DNA of 11,600 bases from Lustribacter sp049512335 (GCA_049512335.1 JBEKXE010000138.1:1-11600), one strand, 5' to 3'. Shown: positions 1 to 8,053, counted from the stretch's first letter. Numbers and translations are program-made. Notes: generated from the sequence alone by a model not told the origin.

Positions 1-404
1 GCCCTCGGAATGACAGGGTGGGGGTATGTCATCCCGAGCGTTGTCGAGGGACGCGCCACCACCATAGCGATCGAGTGCGAGCGCGTTCCACGACGGCGCT
101 CAACTTCGTTCGCGCCCTCGGAATGACAGGGTGGGGGGATGTCATCCCGAGCGTTGTCGAGGGACGCGCCACCACCATTGCGATCGAGTGCGAGCGCGTT
201 CCTCGACGGCGCTCAACTTCGTTCGCGCCCTCGGAATGACAGGGTGGGGGGCATGTCATCCCGAGCGTTGTCGAGGGACGCGCCACCATCTTCGCGATCG
301 GGTGCGAGCGCGAAGGCGCGAGCAGTGGTGCAACAACGTCGTCGGGGGCAGGTTCCTCGACGGGCGCTCAATTTCGTTCGCGCCCCTCGGAATGACAGGG
401 TGGG
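1..404. repeat. Tandem array of ~102-bp palindromic intergenic repeat units
   Basis: Three complete units and one partial unit lie head to tail in the same orientation. Each begins TGTCATCCCGAG and ends CTCGGAATGACA, which are imperfect inverted copies of each other. The partial unit is 1-15 (right end only). Complete units are 27-128, 140-241 and 254-397, separated by G-rich spacers of 11-12 bases. The first two are 102 bp. The third is 144 bp because its middle carries extra sequence. A second inverted pair lies inside: the left part after the terminus (about 36-57 in the first unit) can pair with the segment about 88-108, so each unit could fold into a branched hairpin. The array ends 7 bp beyond the stop codon of the minus-strand oxidoreductase gene. 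Open frames read through it on both strands, but they follow the repeat period and are not convincing genes. Function is unknown; a REP/MITE-like element or an mRNA 3'-end structure are possibilities. Confidence 0.9.
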
Positions 405-1373
405 CTACAGGGTTAGAAAGACGCGGCCGGTGCTCGCGCGCGACTCGACGAGGTGCTGGGCCTTGGCGGCGTCGCGGAGCGGGAAACGGCCGCCTTCGAG
501 GATGCGGACCTTGCCCTCGGCGACGAGCTTGAACGAACCCTCGACGGCCGGGCGGATCGCCAGCGGCCGGTTGCGCCGGTAGTGGCCGCTGGAATAGCCC
601 AGCACCGCCTGGTTCTGCCGGTGCAGCTTTTCCGTCGACAGCTCGCCGTGATGCCCGCTGGACTGCCCGTAGGTCACCATGCGGCCAAAATGGGCCAGCG
701 CGCCCATCCCTTTCGCGAACACGTCGCCGCCGATCGCGTCGGCGATGACGTCGACGCCCTTCTTGCCGGTTTCGTCGAGCACGATCTGCGCGAAATCGTC
801 CTTGGTGTAATCGATCGCGACGTCGGCTCCGAAATCGCGCGCGATCTTCAACTTCGCCGGACTGCCGGCCGTCGCGAAGATGCGGCCGGCGCCCGCCGCT
901 TTCGCAGTCTGCACGAGGACCGAACCGACGCCGCCCGCAGCGGCATGGATCAGCACGGTCTCACCGGGTTGGATGCGCGCGGCCATGTGCAGGATGTTCC
1001 ACGCGGTGACGAGCGCCGTCATCGAGGCGGCCGCCTCGTCCGGCATCGCCGCGTCCACCGGATAGACGAGGTCTTCGCGCGCGAGCACGACTTCGGCGTA
1101 CGAGCCGCCGTCGGGGCTCACCGCCACCCGATCGCCCGGCCGCACGCGCGTCACGCCCGCACCGATCGCCTCGACCGTGCCCATGCCGTCGAGACCCGGC
1201 GTGAACGGAACCGGCGTGACCCCGGTGCCGCGACGCGCGGCGATGTCCGCGAAATTCACGCTGGTGAGCTTGAGCCGCACCGTCACCATGCCCGGCCCCG
1301 GAACGGGTTCCGGACGCTCGCGCCATAGCAGCTTCTCCGGACCGCCGGTCTCCTCGACCACGATCGCGTGCAT
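405..1373 (-). CDS. Zinc-free NADPH:quinone oxidoreductase-like MDR enzyme
   Basis: The 322-residue product belongs to the medium-chain dehydrogenase/reductase superfamily, quinone oxidoreductase branch. These cytosolic enzymes use NADPH to reduce quinones or activated enones. The N-terminal GroES-like half (about 1-125) has the family pattern SVNFADIAARRG (38-49) and PGLDGMGTVEAIGAGV (59-74). The Rossmann half carries the nucleotide-binding glycine motif AAAGGVGS at 144-151. The GHE motif and the four-cysteine lobe of zinc alcohol dehydrogenases are absent, so no zinc is expected. Length is normal for the branch. The frame stays open upstream to 1646, but the family's N-terminus (MHAIVVEETGG) starts at the ATG at 1373. 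That ATG overlaps the stop of the upstream gene as TGATG, which implies one transcript and coupled translation. The 3' end abuts the repeat array. The true substrate cannot be read from sequence. Confidence 0.9.
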   Translation of the reverse strand: MHAIVVEETGGPEKLLWRERPEPVPGPGMVTVRLKLTSVNFADIAARRGTGVTPVPFTPGLDGMGTVEAIGAGVTRVRPGDRVAVSPDGGSYAEVVLAREDLVYPVDAAMPDEAAASMTALVTAWNILHMAARIQPGETVLIHAAAGGVGSVLVQTAKAAGAGRIFATAGSPAKLKIARDFGADVAIDYTKDDFAQIVLDETGKKGVDVIADAIGGDVFAKGMGALAHFGRMVTYGQSSGHHGELSTEKLHRQNQAVLGYSSGHYRRNRPLAIRPAVEGSFKLVAEGKVRILEGGRFPLRDAAKAQHLVESRASTGRVFLTL

Positions 1374-2542
1374 CAGGCGGCCACGCTCCACAGATGCTTG
1401 CTCGCGATGCGCGCGCCTTCGGCGACGGAACGCAGCTTGGCCCACGCGATCTTGGCATGACCGACGCGCGGCCCGATCCCGCAGTCGGTGCCGGCAACGA
1501 CGTTTTCGCGGCCGACCAGCGCGGCGTAGCGTTCGATGCGTTCCGCCACCAGCTCGGGATGCTCGATGAAATCGGTGCAGTGCCCGACGACGCCCGGAAT
1601 CAGCACGCCGTTCGGCGGCAGCTTGACGCGCTCGAACAGGTGCCACTCGTGTTCGTGCATCGGATTGGAGGCCTCGATCGAAAACCGTTCCGCGTGCACG
1701 CTGAACACGATGTCGATGATGTCGGCCAGCGGGATGTCGTTCTGATGCGGACCGTGGAAGCTACCCCAGCAGACGTGCAGTTGCACCATGTCTTTGGGAA
1801 TGCCGCGCAACGCGTGGTTGAGCGCATCGACGCGCAGCTGTGCGTATGCGCGGTAATCGGCGACCGACATGTCGGGATACATCTGCCAACCGTCGGGGAG
1901 ATCGGGATCGTCGATCTGCAGCATGAAGCCCGCATCGACGATCCCCTGGTATTCGACGCGCATCGTCTCCGCGATCGCAAACAAGAAATCTTTGGTGTTC
2001 TTGTAGTGCTCGTCGTGCAGCCAGTGCTCGATCGTGCCGGGGGTGTTCGCGTTCATGAACACGCCCGCGACGTCGAGGCCCTGGACGGCGGCCTTGAGGT
2101 TGTCGATGTCCGCGGTGAGGGCATCGTGGCCGGTGTAGCGCAGCGGCCCGGTGCAAAAAGCTTGGGTGCGTCCGGCCTGACCGATCGTGTTGCCGCGCCC
2201 GGAAGCGAAGTATTCGGGGAAGAGTTTTTCGTCGCGGCCGGAGATGTCGAGCGGCGGCGGTCCTTCGCCCGGGCCGAAATGACGCGTCTCGAAGCCGCTC
2301 AACCGTTCGCGGCAGTAGTTGGTGAAATTGGTCTTGCTGATCTCGCCGTCGTTGACGAAGTCCATGCCGCACTCGACCTGACGCTGCACGACTTCGGCCA
2401 CGCCTTCGCGCAGCCGGCGGGCCAGCAGCGGCGCGTCGTACGCGTCGCCGCGCGCTTTGGCGAATACCATGTCCTTGAGATCGTCGGGGCGCGGCAAGGC
2501 GCCCGCGTGCGTGGCCAGTATGCGATCGGTGCTGCGTCTCAT
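1373..2542 (-). CDS. MetE C-terminal-like zinc methyltransferase (cobalamin-independent methionine synthase II family)
   Basis: The 389-residue product matches the catalytic barrel of cobalamin-independent methionine synthase without the N-terminal folate-binding half of full-length MetE (about 750 residues). The start MRRSTDRILATHAGALPRP is typical of these short homologues. The zinc site is intact by pattern: H256 and C258 in LHVCWG, E290 in SIEASNP, and C354 in GTDCGIGPR. Chemistry in the family is thiol activation on zinc followed by alkyl transfer. In MetE the thiol is homocysteine. In epoxyalkane:coenzyme M transferase, a relative, it is coenzyme M. Many short members of this family have no proven role, so methionine synthesis is only one possibility and I assign no symbol. 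The start is ATG at 2542 with only a weak AGGG a few bases upstream. The next gene overlaps its stop, so the two products may act on related compounds. Fold and metal site are confident; substrate is not. Confidence 0.88.
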   Translation of the reverse strand: MRRSTDRILATHAGALPRPDDLKDMVFAKARGDAYDAPLLARRLREGVAEVVQRQVECGMDFVNDGEISKTNFTNYCRERLSGFETRHFGPGEGPPPLDISGRDEKLFPEYFASGRGNTIGQAGRTQAFCTGPLRYTGHDALTADIDNLKAAVQGLDVAGVFMNANTPGTIEHWLHDEHYKNTKDFLFAIAETMRVEYQGIVDAGFMLQIDDPDLPDGWQMYPDMSVADYRAYAQLRVDALNHALRGIPKDMVQLHVCWGSFHGPHQNDIPLADIIDIVFSVHAERFSIEASNPMHEHEWHLFERVKLPPNGVLIPGVVGHCTDFIEHPELVAERIERYAALVGRENVVAGTDCGIGPRVGHAKIAWAKLRSVAEGARIASKHLWSVAA

Positions 2543-2617
2543 CGAGCCCTGCGCTTCTACCGAAGGGCAAGGCGCCCTTTACGGGATGCCCGCGGCGGCG
2601 CTCCGAAAACAACGGAG
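2543..2617. promoter_or_regulatory. Divergent intergenic region with small hairpin
   Basis: This 75-bp gap separates the divergent methyltransferase and phosphatase genes and must hold or overlap both promoters unless these start inside the genes. A short inverted repeat, AAGGGC at 2563-2568 and GCCCTT at 2574-2579 with a 5-base loop, sits in the middle. I see no convincing -35/-10 pair on either strand. The hairpin has no T-tract and could be chance. Confidence 0.35.
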
Positions 2618-5566
2618 GTGAAGGCCTCCAGTGCAGCCCTGCGGCAGAACGAGCTGCTCGCGTACGCCGAAGCGATTCCGATCATCGTCTGGCGCGCCGA
2701 TCCGCACGGCCTGATCGATTATCACAACGCGGCCTGGTACGATTACACCGGCCTCACGGTCGAGCAATCGCGCGGGACCGGCTGGACCAACGCCATTCAT
2801 CCCGCCGATGCGGATCGTGCCCTCTCACGCTGGGTCGACTCGATTCACCAGGGGCTGCCGTACGAAGTCGAGATGCGGCTGCTGGGCAGCGCGGGCGAGT
2901 ACCGCTGGTTTCTCGTCCGCGGCCGGCCGCTGGCCGCGCTCGACGGCTCGATCGCGTCGTGGTTCGGTACGGCAACCGACATTGAAACGCAAAAGCGCGC
3001 GGCCGAGGCGCTGTCGGCGGCCAAGAACCGCGCCGAGCTGCTGGCCGAAGCGGAACGGATCTTCGAGCGATCGTTCGCAACGCCGCACGTCATCTCCGAC
3101 CTCGCGACGCTGGCGGTCGAGACGTTCGCGACGTTCTGCTACTACGACGGCATGGACGACCACGGCACGCTCACGCGCCTCGCCGCGGTGCACAGGGACC
3201 CGGTTTGGCAGGCCCGCTTCGAACGCGCGGGCCCGGACGAATTGCCGTGGCGCCGCCGCCGTCTCGCCGAGCGAGCGCTTGCTGCCGCCGACGCTCGCTT
3301 CATCGGGCCGATCGACGAGGCATGGTACGCGCAGGCCTCGGGCGCGGGCGCGTACATCGCCGACTTGCGCGAGCTCGAGGTCAATTCGCTGATGGCCGTT
3401 CCGCTGATCGCGCGCAGCCGCAACTTCGGCGTGTTGACGTTCGGCCGTTGCGGCGCGGACCCGCCGTTCACCGCGGACGATTTCACCACCGCGAAGGAGC
3501 TCGGCCGGCGCGCCGCGGCAACCCTCGAGAACGCGCACATCTACGCGCTCGCGCAAGACAACGAACGGCGAGCCGCCGCCATCGCCGATGCCGTTCCGCA
3601 GATCTTCTGGACCGCCGGTGCCGACGGTACCCCCGATTGGTACAACCTGCGCTGGTATGAGTACACGGGACAAAAACCGGAGGACGCGCCGGTGAACGGG
3701 TGGGAAGCCGCGCAGCATCCGCGCGACTTGCCCGATATCCAACGTGAATGGAAACGTTCGCTGACGACCGGTAAACCGTTCGAGATGTCGCATCGCTTGC
3801 GCGGGACCGACGGCGTGTTTCGCTGGTTCCTCACCCGCGTCGTCCCGCAGCACGGAGATGACGGTTCGATCGCGCGCTGGTACGGCGCCACCACTAACGT
3901 CGACGCCGAACGCCGCGCGACGCTGCAGCTGGCGTTCTTCGCCGAGCTCGGCCAGCGGCTCACGTCGCTGCCGACGTTGAACGCCACGCTCAACGCCGTG
4001 GTTGAATCGCTCGTGCCGAACTTCGCCGATTGGGCGATGGTCGAGTTGAACGACGACGCCGAAACCGTCGTCGCCGCCGCCGACCACGCGGCGCCCGGCC
4101 CGCGCCGCGAGCTGCGCGCGCTGATCGGCCGGCGCAATGCCGAGGGCACGACGCTGGCCGTGGGCGCTCAGGCCATGCGCAGCGGCCGTCCCGGCATCGT
4201 TTACAGCGAGCGCCCCGCGCCCGAATCCGGCGCGGCCGGTTTCAGCAGCGCGGTCGCCGTGCCGCTGATCGTCGAAGCCGGCGTGCGCGGCGTGCTGACG
4301 CTGGCGATGCTGGATACGGCCGGCGCCTTCTCCGACTCCGATCTGCCGTTCGTGGAAGAGATCGCGCGCCGGATCGCGCCGGCGCTCGCGCGCGCGGAGA
4401 TCTACGAACGCGAACGCCGCATCGCGCAGACCTTTCAAAACGCGGTGCTGCCGCGGCGCTTGCCCGAGATTCCGGGACTGCGCTTCGACGCGCTCTACGA
4501 ACCGGGCAAAACCGAAGCGCGCGTCGGCGGAGACTGGTTCGACGCGTTCCGGCTCGCCGACGGCCGCATCGTGCTCACGATCGGGGACGTGGTCGGAAGC
4601 GGTCTCGCCGCTGCGACCGCGATGGGCGAAACACGCCAGAGCATCCGCGGCGCGGCGGCGATCAATCCCGATCCGGCGATCCTGCTCGACGCCGCGGATC
4701 GCATCCTCACCGAAGGTCCGGGGGATCGCTACGCGACGGCGTGGGTCGGCATCGTCGATCCGATCGACTTCTCGCTGCGCTACGCGACGGCCGGCCATCC
4801 GCCGCCGATGGTGCGCGACCCCGACGCGACGGTGCGCACGCTGGACGGGGAGGGATTGCCGCTCGGCCTCGCCGGGACGCTGGCGCAACGCCGCGTCAGC
4901 TACAGCACGTTCATCGAGCCCGGTTCGTTGCTGCTGCTCTTCACCGACGGCTTGATCGAAAGCGCGCGCGACGCGCTGCGCGACGAGGCGCTGCTCGCGG
5001 CCGCCCTCGGCGTGTGCGCGAGCAGCCGCGGCGCGACGGCGCGGGAGTTACGCGACGCGGTCCTCGGCAACGAAGCGGCCCACGACGACGTCGCGATCCT
5101 GCTGGTCGAATTCGCCGAACGGATCACCGAGTGCGCCGGCGGCGTGCGCGCCCGGCGCTGGCACTTCGACGTCACCGACGCCGGCGCGGCGATGGGCGCC
5201 CGCCGCGCTTTGGTCGACGAATTGCACGGAGCCGGGCTCACCGAAGATTGCGTGCTGGTCGCGGAGCTGATCGTGGCCGAGCTGCTCGGCAACGCGGTGC
5301 GCTACGCCGGCGGCAGCGTCGACGTCATCCTCGACCGTTCGGCCGACGTGCCGGTGATCCACATCATCGACAACGGCGCGGGCTTCGAATACAACCCGCG
5401 TCTACCCGCCGACGCCTACGCGGAAAGCGGTCGCGGGCTGTTCATCGTCGCCGAGCTGGCGCGCGAGTTCACCATCGCGCGGGCGCCGAGCGGCGGCAGC
5501 CACGTGCGCGTCGTCCTCGAGACGCGCCGCAACACTACCGATGAGTCCGTGCCGCTTCGCGTATGA
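2618..5566 (+). CDS. PAS-GAF-PAS-GAF-SpoIIE phosphatase fused to RsbW-like ATPase
   Basis: The 982-residue product is a soluble multidomain regulator of the partner-switching type; no membrane segment is visible. Domains in order: PAS about 12-121, GAF about 143-311, PAS about 315-430, GAF about 443-595, SpoIIE/PP2C phosphatase about 600-835, and a GHKL ATPase about 846-970. Phosphatase metal aspartates appear in GGDWFDAF (D639), IGDVVGSG (D657), TDGL (D777) and HDDVAIL (D823/D824). ATPase boxes appear as ELLGN (E888, N892), DNGAG (918-922) and SGRGL (937-941). Family knowledge: the SpoIIE part removes phosphate from a STAS anti-anti-sigma protein, while RsbW-type ATPases phosphorylate it and bind sigma. 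The sensor domains presumably gate the balance. No STAS or sigma gene lies in the window. The frame is open back to 1394, antisense to the methyltransferase. I chose GTG 2618, which precedes the first PAS by about 11 residues; GGAGG overlaps it, so the start is uncertain. Confidence 0.9.
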   Translation: MKASSAALRQNELLAYAEAIPIIVWRADPHGLIDYHNAAWYDYTGLTVEQSRGTGWTNAIHPADADRALSRWVDSIHQGLPYEVEMRLLGSAGEYRWFLVRGRPLAALDGSIASWFGTATDIETQKRAAEALSAAKNRAELLAEAERIFERSFATPHVISDLATLAVETFATFCYYDGMDDHGTLTRLAAVHRDPVWQARFERAGPDELPWRRRRLAERALAAADARFIGPIDEAWYAQASGAGAYIADLRELEVNSLMAVPLIARSRNFGVLTFGRCGADPPFTADDFTTAKELGRRAAATLENAHIYALAQDNERRAAAIADAVPQIFWTAGADGTPDWYNLRWYEYTGQKPEDAPVNGWEAAQHPRDLPDIQREWKRSLTTGKPFEMSHRLRGTDGVFRWFLTRVVPQHGDDGSIARWYGATTNVDAERRATLQLAFFAELGQRLTSLPTLNATLNAVVESLVPNFADWAMVELNDDAETVVAAADHAAPGPRRELRALIGRRNAEGTTLAVGAQAMRSGRPGIVYSERPAPESGAAGFSSAVAVPLIVEAGVRGVLTLAMLDTAGAFSDSDLPFVEEIARRIAPALARAEIYERERRIAQTFQNAVLPRRLPEIPGLRFDALYEPGKTEARVGGDWFDAFRLADGRIVLTIGDVVGSGLAAATAMGETRQSIRGAAAINPDPAILLDAADRILTEGPGDRYATAWVGIVDPIDFSLRYATAGHPPPMVRDPDATVRTLDGEGLPLGLAGTLAQRRVSYSTFIEPGSLLLLFTDGLIESARDALRDEALLAAALGVCASSRGATARELRDAVLGNEAAHDDVAILLVEFAERITECAGGVRARRWHFDVTDAGAAMGARRALVDELHGAGLTEDCVLVAELIVAELLGNAVRYAGGSVDVILDRSADVPVIHIIDNGAGFEYNPRLPADAYAESGRGLFIVAELAREFTIARAPSGGSHVRVVLETRRNTTDESVPLRV

Positions 5567-6956
5567 TCTGCCAAGCCAACACGACGTCGTCGCGCGTCGT
5601 GCGTTCGTTGCCGATCGCCAGACGGAGCACCGTCCGGCCGTGCAGCTTCGTCGACGAGATGAAGATGCGCCCGTCGGCGTTGACCTCGTCCATGATCGCC
5701 GCATTGCACGCGTCGACCGCAGCGTCGTCGCGGCCGGGCGGCACGTAGCGGTAGCACACCACCGAGAGCGGGTGCGGCGCCGCGATTTCCCAGTCCGGCT
5801 CGGCGGCAACCCAGCCCGCGAATTCTTGCGCCAGCGCGATGTGAGCGCGCAAGTGCGCTTGCAGACCGTGCACGCCGTACGTGCGAATGGCAAACCATAG
5901 CTTGAGCGCGCGGAAGCGCCGCCCGAGCTGCAGGCCGTAGTCCATGTAGTTGTGCACGTCGGTCTCGGGCGTCACCAAGTAGTCGGCGACGAGACTGAAC
6001 GTACGGCGCAACAGCTCGGGGTCGCGCACGTAGAGCACCGAGAGGTCGATCGGAACGAAGAGCCACTTGTGCGGGTTGACGACGATCGAATCCGCGTCGT
6101 GGGCTCCGTCGAGCAGCGCGCGGAACTCGGGCAGGATCGCAGCCGGTCCGGCGTAGGCGGCGTCGACGTGCAGCCAGACGTTGCGTGCCCGCGTGATCTC
6201 GCGCATCGCCGCCACCGGATCGCTGGACGTGGTCGACGTCGTGCCGACCGTCGCGACCGCGCACATCGGCCGCCGGCCGTGCGCGAGATCGTCGTCGAGC
6301 GCCTGCGCCAGCGCCTCCGGGCGCATGCAGAACGCATCGTCGACCGGAATCCGCACGACGTTCGCGCGCCCGACGCCGAGCGCGATCGCACCCTTCTCGA
6401 TATGTGAGTGCGTTTGGTCGGTAATGTACACGCGCAACGCGGGCAAATCGCTACGCCCGCCCATTCCGCGTTCGCGAATGTCGAGGCCGAGCGATTCACG
6501 AGCGGCGGCCAGCGCCGTGTAGCCGCTGATCGAGGCGGTGTCGTAGATGATACCGTGAAAGGCCGGCGGCAGGCCGAGCATCCCGCGCAGCCAGCCCAGC
6601 GTGACGTCTTCCAGTTCGGTCGCCGCGGGCGAGGTGCGCCACAGCATCGCGTTCACGTCGAGCGTCGCGGCGAGCGCTTCGGCCAAGATCGTGACCGGCG
6701 CCGCGCTGATCGAGAAATACGCGAAGAAACGGGGGTGGTTCCAGTGGGTCAGCCCGGGTACGACCAGCCGCTCGAAATCGCTGAAGATCGCGTCGAACGA
6801 TTCGCCCTCATCCGGCGGCTGGGCCGGCAGCGCCGCGATCAGATCCCCGGGCTGCGAGCGTGAGAGGACCGGGTACCGGCGCGTATCGCGCAGGTAGTCC
6901 TCGATCCATGCCGCCACCCGCGCGAAGTGCTCCCGAAACGCCCCGTCCTCGGCCAC
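5535..6956 (-). CDS. Group II PLP-dependent amino-acid decarboxylase (aromatic-L-amino-acid decarboxylase-like)
   Basis: The 473-residue product is a full-length fold-type I PLP decarboxylase of the aromatic amino acid/glutamate/histidine group. It would remove the alpha-carboxylate of an L-amino acid to give an amine and CO2 in the cytosol. The Schiff-base lysine is K297 in NPHKWLF (N294-K297). D265 in HVDAAYAG should contact the pyridine nitrogen. H183 in DQTHSH is the expected ring-stacking histidine. The N-terminal HWNHPRFFAYF (71-81) and GRRFRALKLWF (345-355) segments are typical. Y326 in the mobile loop matches the tyrosine that favours decarboxylation over aldehyde synthesis in this family. 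Substrate cannot be fixed; tyrosine, tryptophan or DOPA-like compounds are plausible. The start is GTG at 6956 with no good ribosome site; no nearer start exists. It is divergent from the reductase gene, and its 3' end overlaps the convergent phosphatase gene by 32 bp. Confidence 0.92.
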   Translation of the reverse strand: MAEDGAFREHFARVAAWIEDYLRDTRRYPVLSRSQPGDLIAALPAQPPDEGESFDAIFSDFERLVVPGLTHWNHPRFFAYFSISAAPVTILAEALAATLDVNAMLWRTSPAATELEDVTLGWLRGMLGLPPAFHGIIYDTASISGYTALAAARESLGLDIRERGMGGRSDLPALRVYITDQTHSHIEKGAIALGVGRANVVRIPVDDAFCMRPEALAQALDDDLAHGRRPMCAVATVGTTSTTSSDPVAAMREITRARNVWLHVDAAYAGPAAILPEFRALLDGAHDADSIVVNPHKWLFVPIDLSVLYVRDPELLRRTFSLVADYLVTPETDVHNYMDYGLQLGRRFRALKLWFAIRTYGVHGLQAHLRAHIALAQEFAGWVAAEPDWEIAAPHPLSVVCYRYVPPGRDDAAVDACNAAIMDEVNADGRIFISSTKLHGRTVLRLAIGNERTTRDDVVLAWQIIREAARTHR

Positions 6957-6991
6957 GAGCGACGGTTTTGCCCTCGTAGCAAGACGGCCCT
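6957..6991. promoter_or_regulatory. Short divergent gap between decarboxylase and reductase genes
   Basis: Only 35 bp (59 bp if the reductase starts at 7016) separate two divergent starts. Two full promoters cannot fit side by side, so they must overlap each other or reach into the coding regions. No clear promoter hexamers or operator palindrome are seen. Such a tight arrangement would allow shared control, but that is inference. Confidence 0.3.
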
Positions 6992-8053
6992 ATGGCGAAG
7001 CCGAACGGGGGAGGTATGGAATACCGGACCTTTCCGAACACCAACGTTACCGTGAGCACGGTCGGCTTCGGGCTCTGGACCACCGCGACCGGCTGGTGGG
7101 GCAACATGACCGACGACGAGGCCGTCGTGATGCTGCACGAAGCCGAGTCGCTGGGCATCACGCTCTTCGACGCCGCCGACACCTACGGCAACGGACGCAG
7201 CGAGATCCAACTTGCCAAAGCGTTCCGCGACCGCCGCGACAAGGTCGTTTACGCGACGAAATTCGGCTACGACTGGTACAACCACGCGGGCGAGCGGAAG
7301 GGTCAACAAGAGATCGAGCACGATTTCTCGCCCAAGTTCGTGCGCTTCGCGCTCGAAGAATCGCTCAAGCGGCTGGAAACCGATTACATCGACATCTGGC
7401 AGATGCACAACGCGCATCTCGAACAGGTGCGCGACGGTGAGTTGACGGGATTGCTCGACGACTTCGTGCGGGAGGGCAAGCTCCGCGCCTGGGGCGTGGC
7501 GCTGGGCCCCGCGATCGGCTGGCTCTACGAAGGCATCGAATCGGCGGAGCGCGGCGTCACCGCGGTCCAGATGATCCAGAACATCCTCGAGCCGTTCCCC
7601 GGCGACGCGATGATCGACGCGGCAAACCGGGCCGGCACCGACACGGCGTTCCTCATCCGCGTACCGCATTCGTCCGGCATGCTCGAGGGCAAGTACACGG
7701 TCGACACGGTGTTCCCCGAGAACGATCATCGCCGGCATCGCCCGCGCTCGTGGCTGATCAACGGCATCAAGAAAATCGAGACGCTGCAGTTCCTGGTGAC
7801 GCCGCAGCGCACGCTCGGACAAGCGGCGATACAATGGCTCCTGGCCGAACCGCGCGTGATGAACGTGCTGCCGAACATTTACGACCGCGAGCAGTTGCGT
7901 GAGTTCGCCGCCGCGCCCGGTACGCCCAAACTCACCCCCGACGAGCTGGCGCGCATCAAGGAATTGGCGGCGACCAACTTCGGCGTCGAGGAAGAGCCGA
8001 TGAAATACAAAGGCACGATGACGCCGCCCGAGCCGGCCGTCGCGCATGCCTGA
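6992..8053 (+). CDS. Aldo/keto reductase
   Basis: The 353-residue product is a TIM-barrel aldo/keto reductase, which would reduce aldehydes or ketones with NADPH in the cytosol. The catalytic tetrad is complete: D60 and Y65 in LFDAADTYGNGRSE, K90 in VVYATKFGYD, and H139 in WQMHNAH. The family start pattern MEYRTFPNTNVTVSTVGFGLW begins at residue 9. Two starts are possible: ATG 6992, which has no visible ribosome site, and ATG 7016, which fits the family N-terminus but has GGGGGAGG only one base before it. I list the longer form. Length is at the upper end for the family because of a C-terminal tail (about 330-353, KYKGTMTPPEPAVAHA at the end). The stop overlaps the RidA start by 8 bp, so the two are almost certainly co-transcribed and translationally coupled. 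Substrate unknown. Confidence 0.92.
   Translation: MAKPNGGGMEYRTFPNTNVTVSTVGFGLWTTATGWWGNMTDDEAVVMLHEAESLGITLFDAADTYGNGRSEIQLAKAFRDRRDKVVYATKFGYDWYNHAGERKGQQEIEHDFSPKFVRFALEESLKRLETDYIDIWQMHNAHLEQVRDGELTGLLDDFVREGKLRAWGVALGPAIGWLYEGIESAERGVTAVQMIQNILEPFPGDAMIDAANRAGTDTAFLIRVPHSSGMLEGKYTVDTVFPENDHRRHRPRSWLINGIKKIETLQFLVTPQRTLGQAAIQWLLAEPRVMNVLPNIYDREQLREFAAAPGTPKLTPDELARIKELAATNFGVEEEPMKYKGTMTPPEPAVAHA

Noticed and set aside
1..404. CRISPR array
   Set aside because: The units are about 102-144 bp, imperfectly palindromic and nearly identical throughout; there are no unique spacers of constant length and no cas genes.
18..582. Small proteins encoded in the repeat array on both strands
   Set aside because: The frames follow the repeat period, have repeated low-complexity peptides (HPERCRGTR, VIPSVVEG types), and lack ribosome sites; such translations are a known artefact of this kind of repeat.
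1374..1646. Longer 413-residue form of the quinone oxidoreductase
   Set aside because: The extra 91 residues are arginine-rich out-of-frame sequence of the methyltransferase gene; the family N-terminus begins at 1373.
1394..2617. N-terminal extension of the phosphatase gene antisense to the methyltransferase
   Set aside because: The plus frame is open because of GC bias, but the peptide there matches no domain and the opposite strand encodes a recognisable enzyme with an intact zinc site.
2825..4888. 687-residue minus-strand frame inside the phosphatase gene
   Set aside because: It is arginine/histidine-rich, shows no family motif and is antisense to conserved PAS, GAF and SpoIIE domains.
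4030..5544. 504-residue plus-strand frame within the phosphatase gene
   Set aside because: It is extremely arginine-rich, out of frame with intact SpoIIE and ATPase motifs, and typical of a GC-rich shadow.
6839..8047. 402-residue minus-strand frame opposite the aldo/keto reductase
   Set aside because: No motif is recognisable and it is antisense to a reductase with a full catalytic tetrad.
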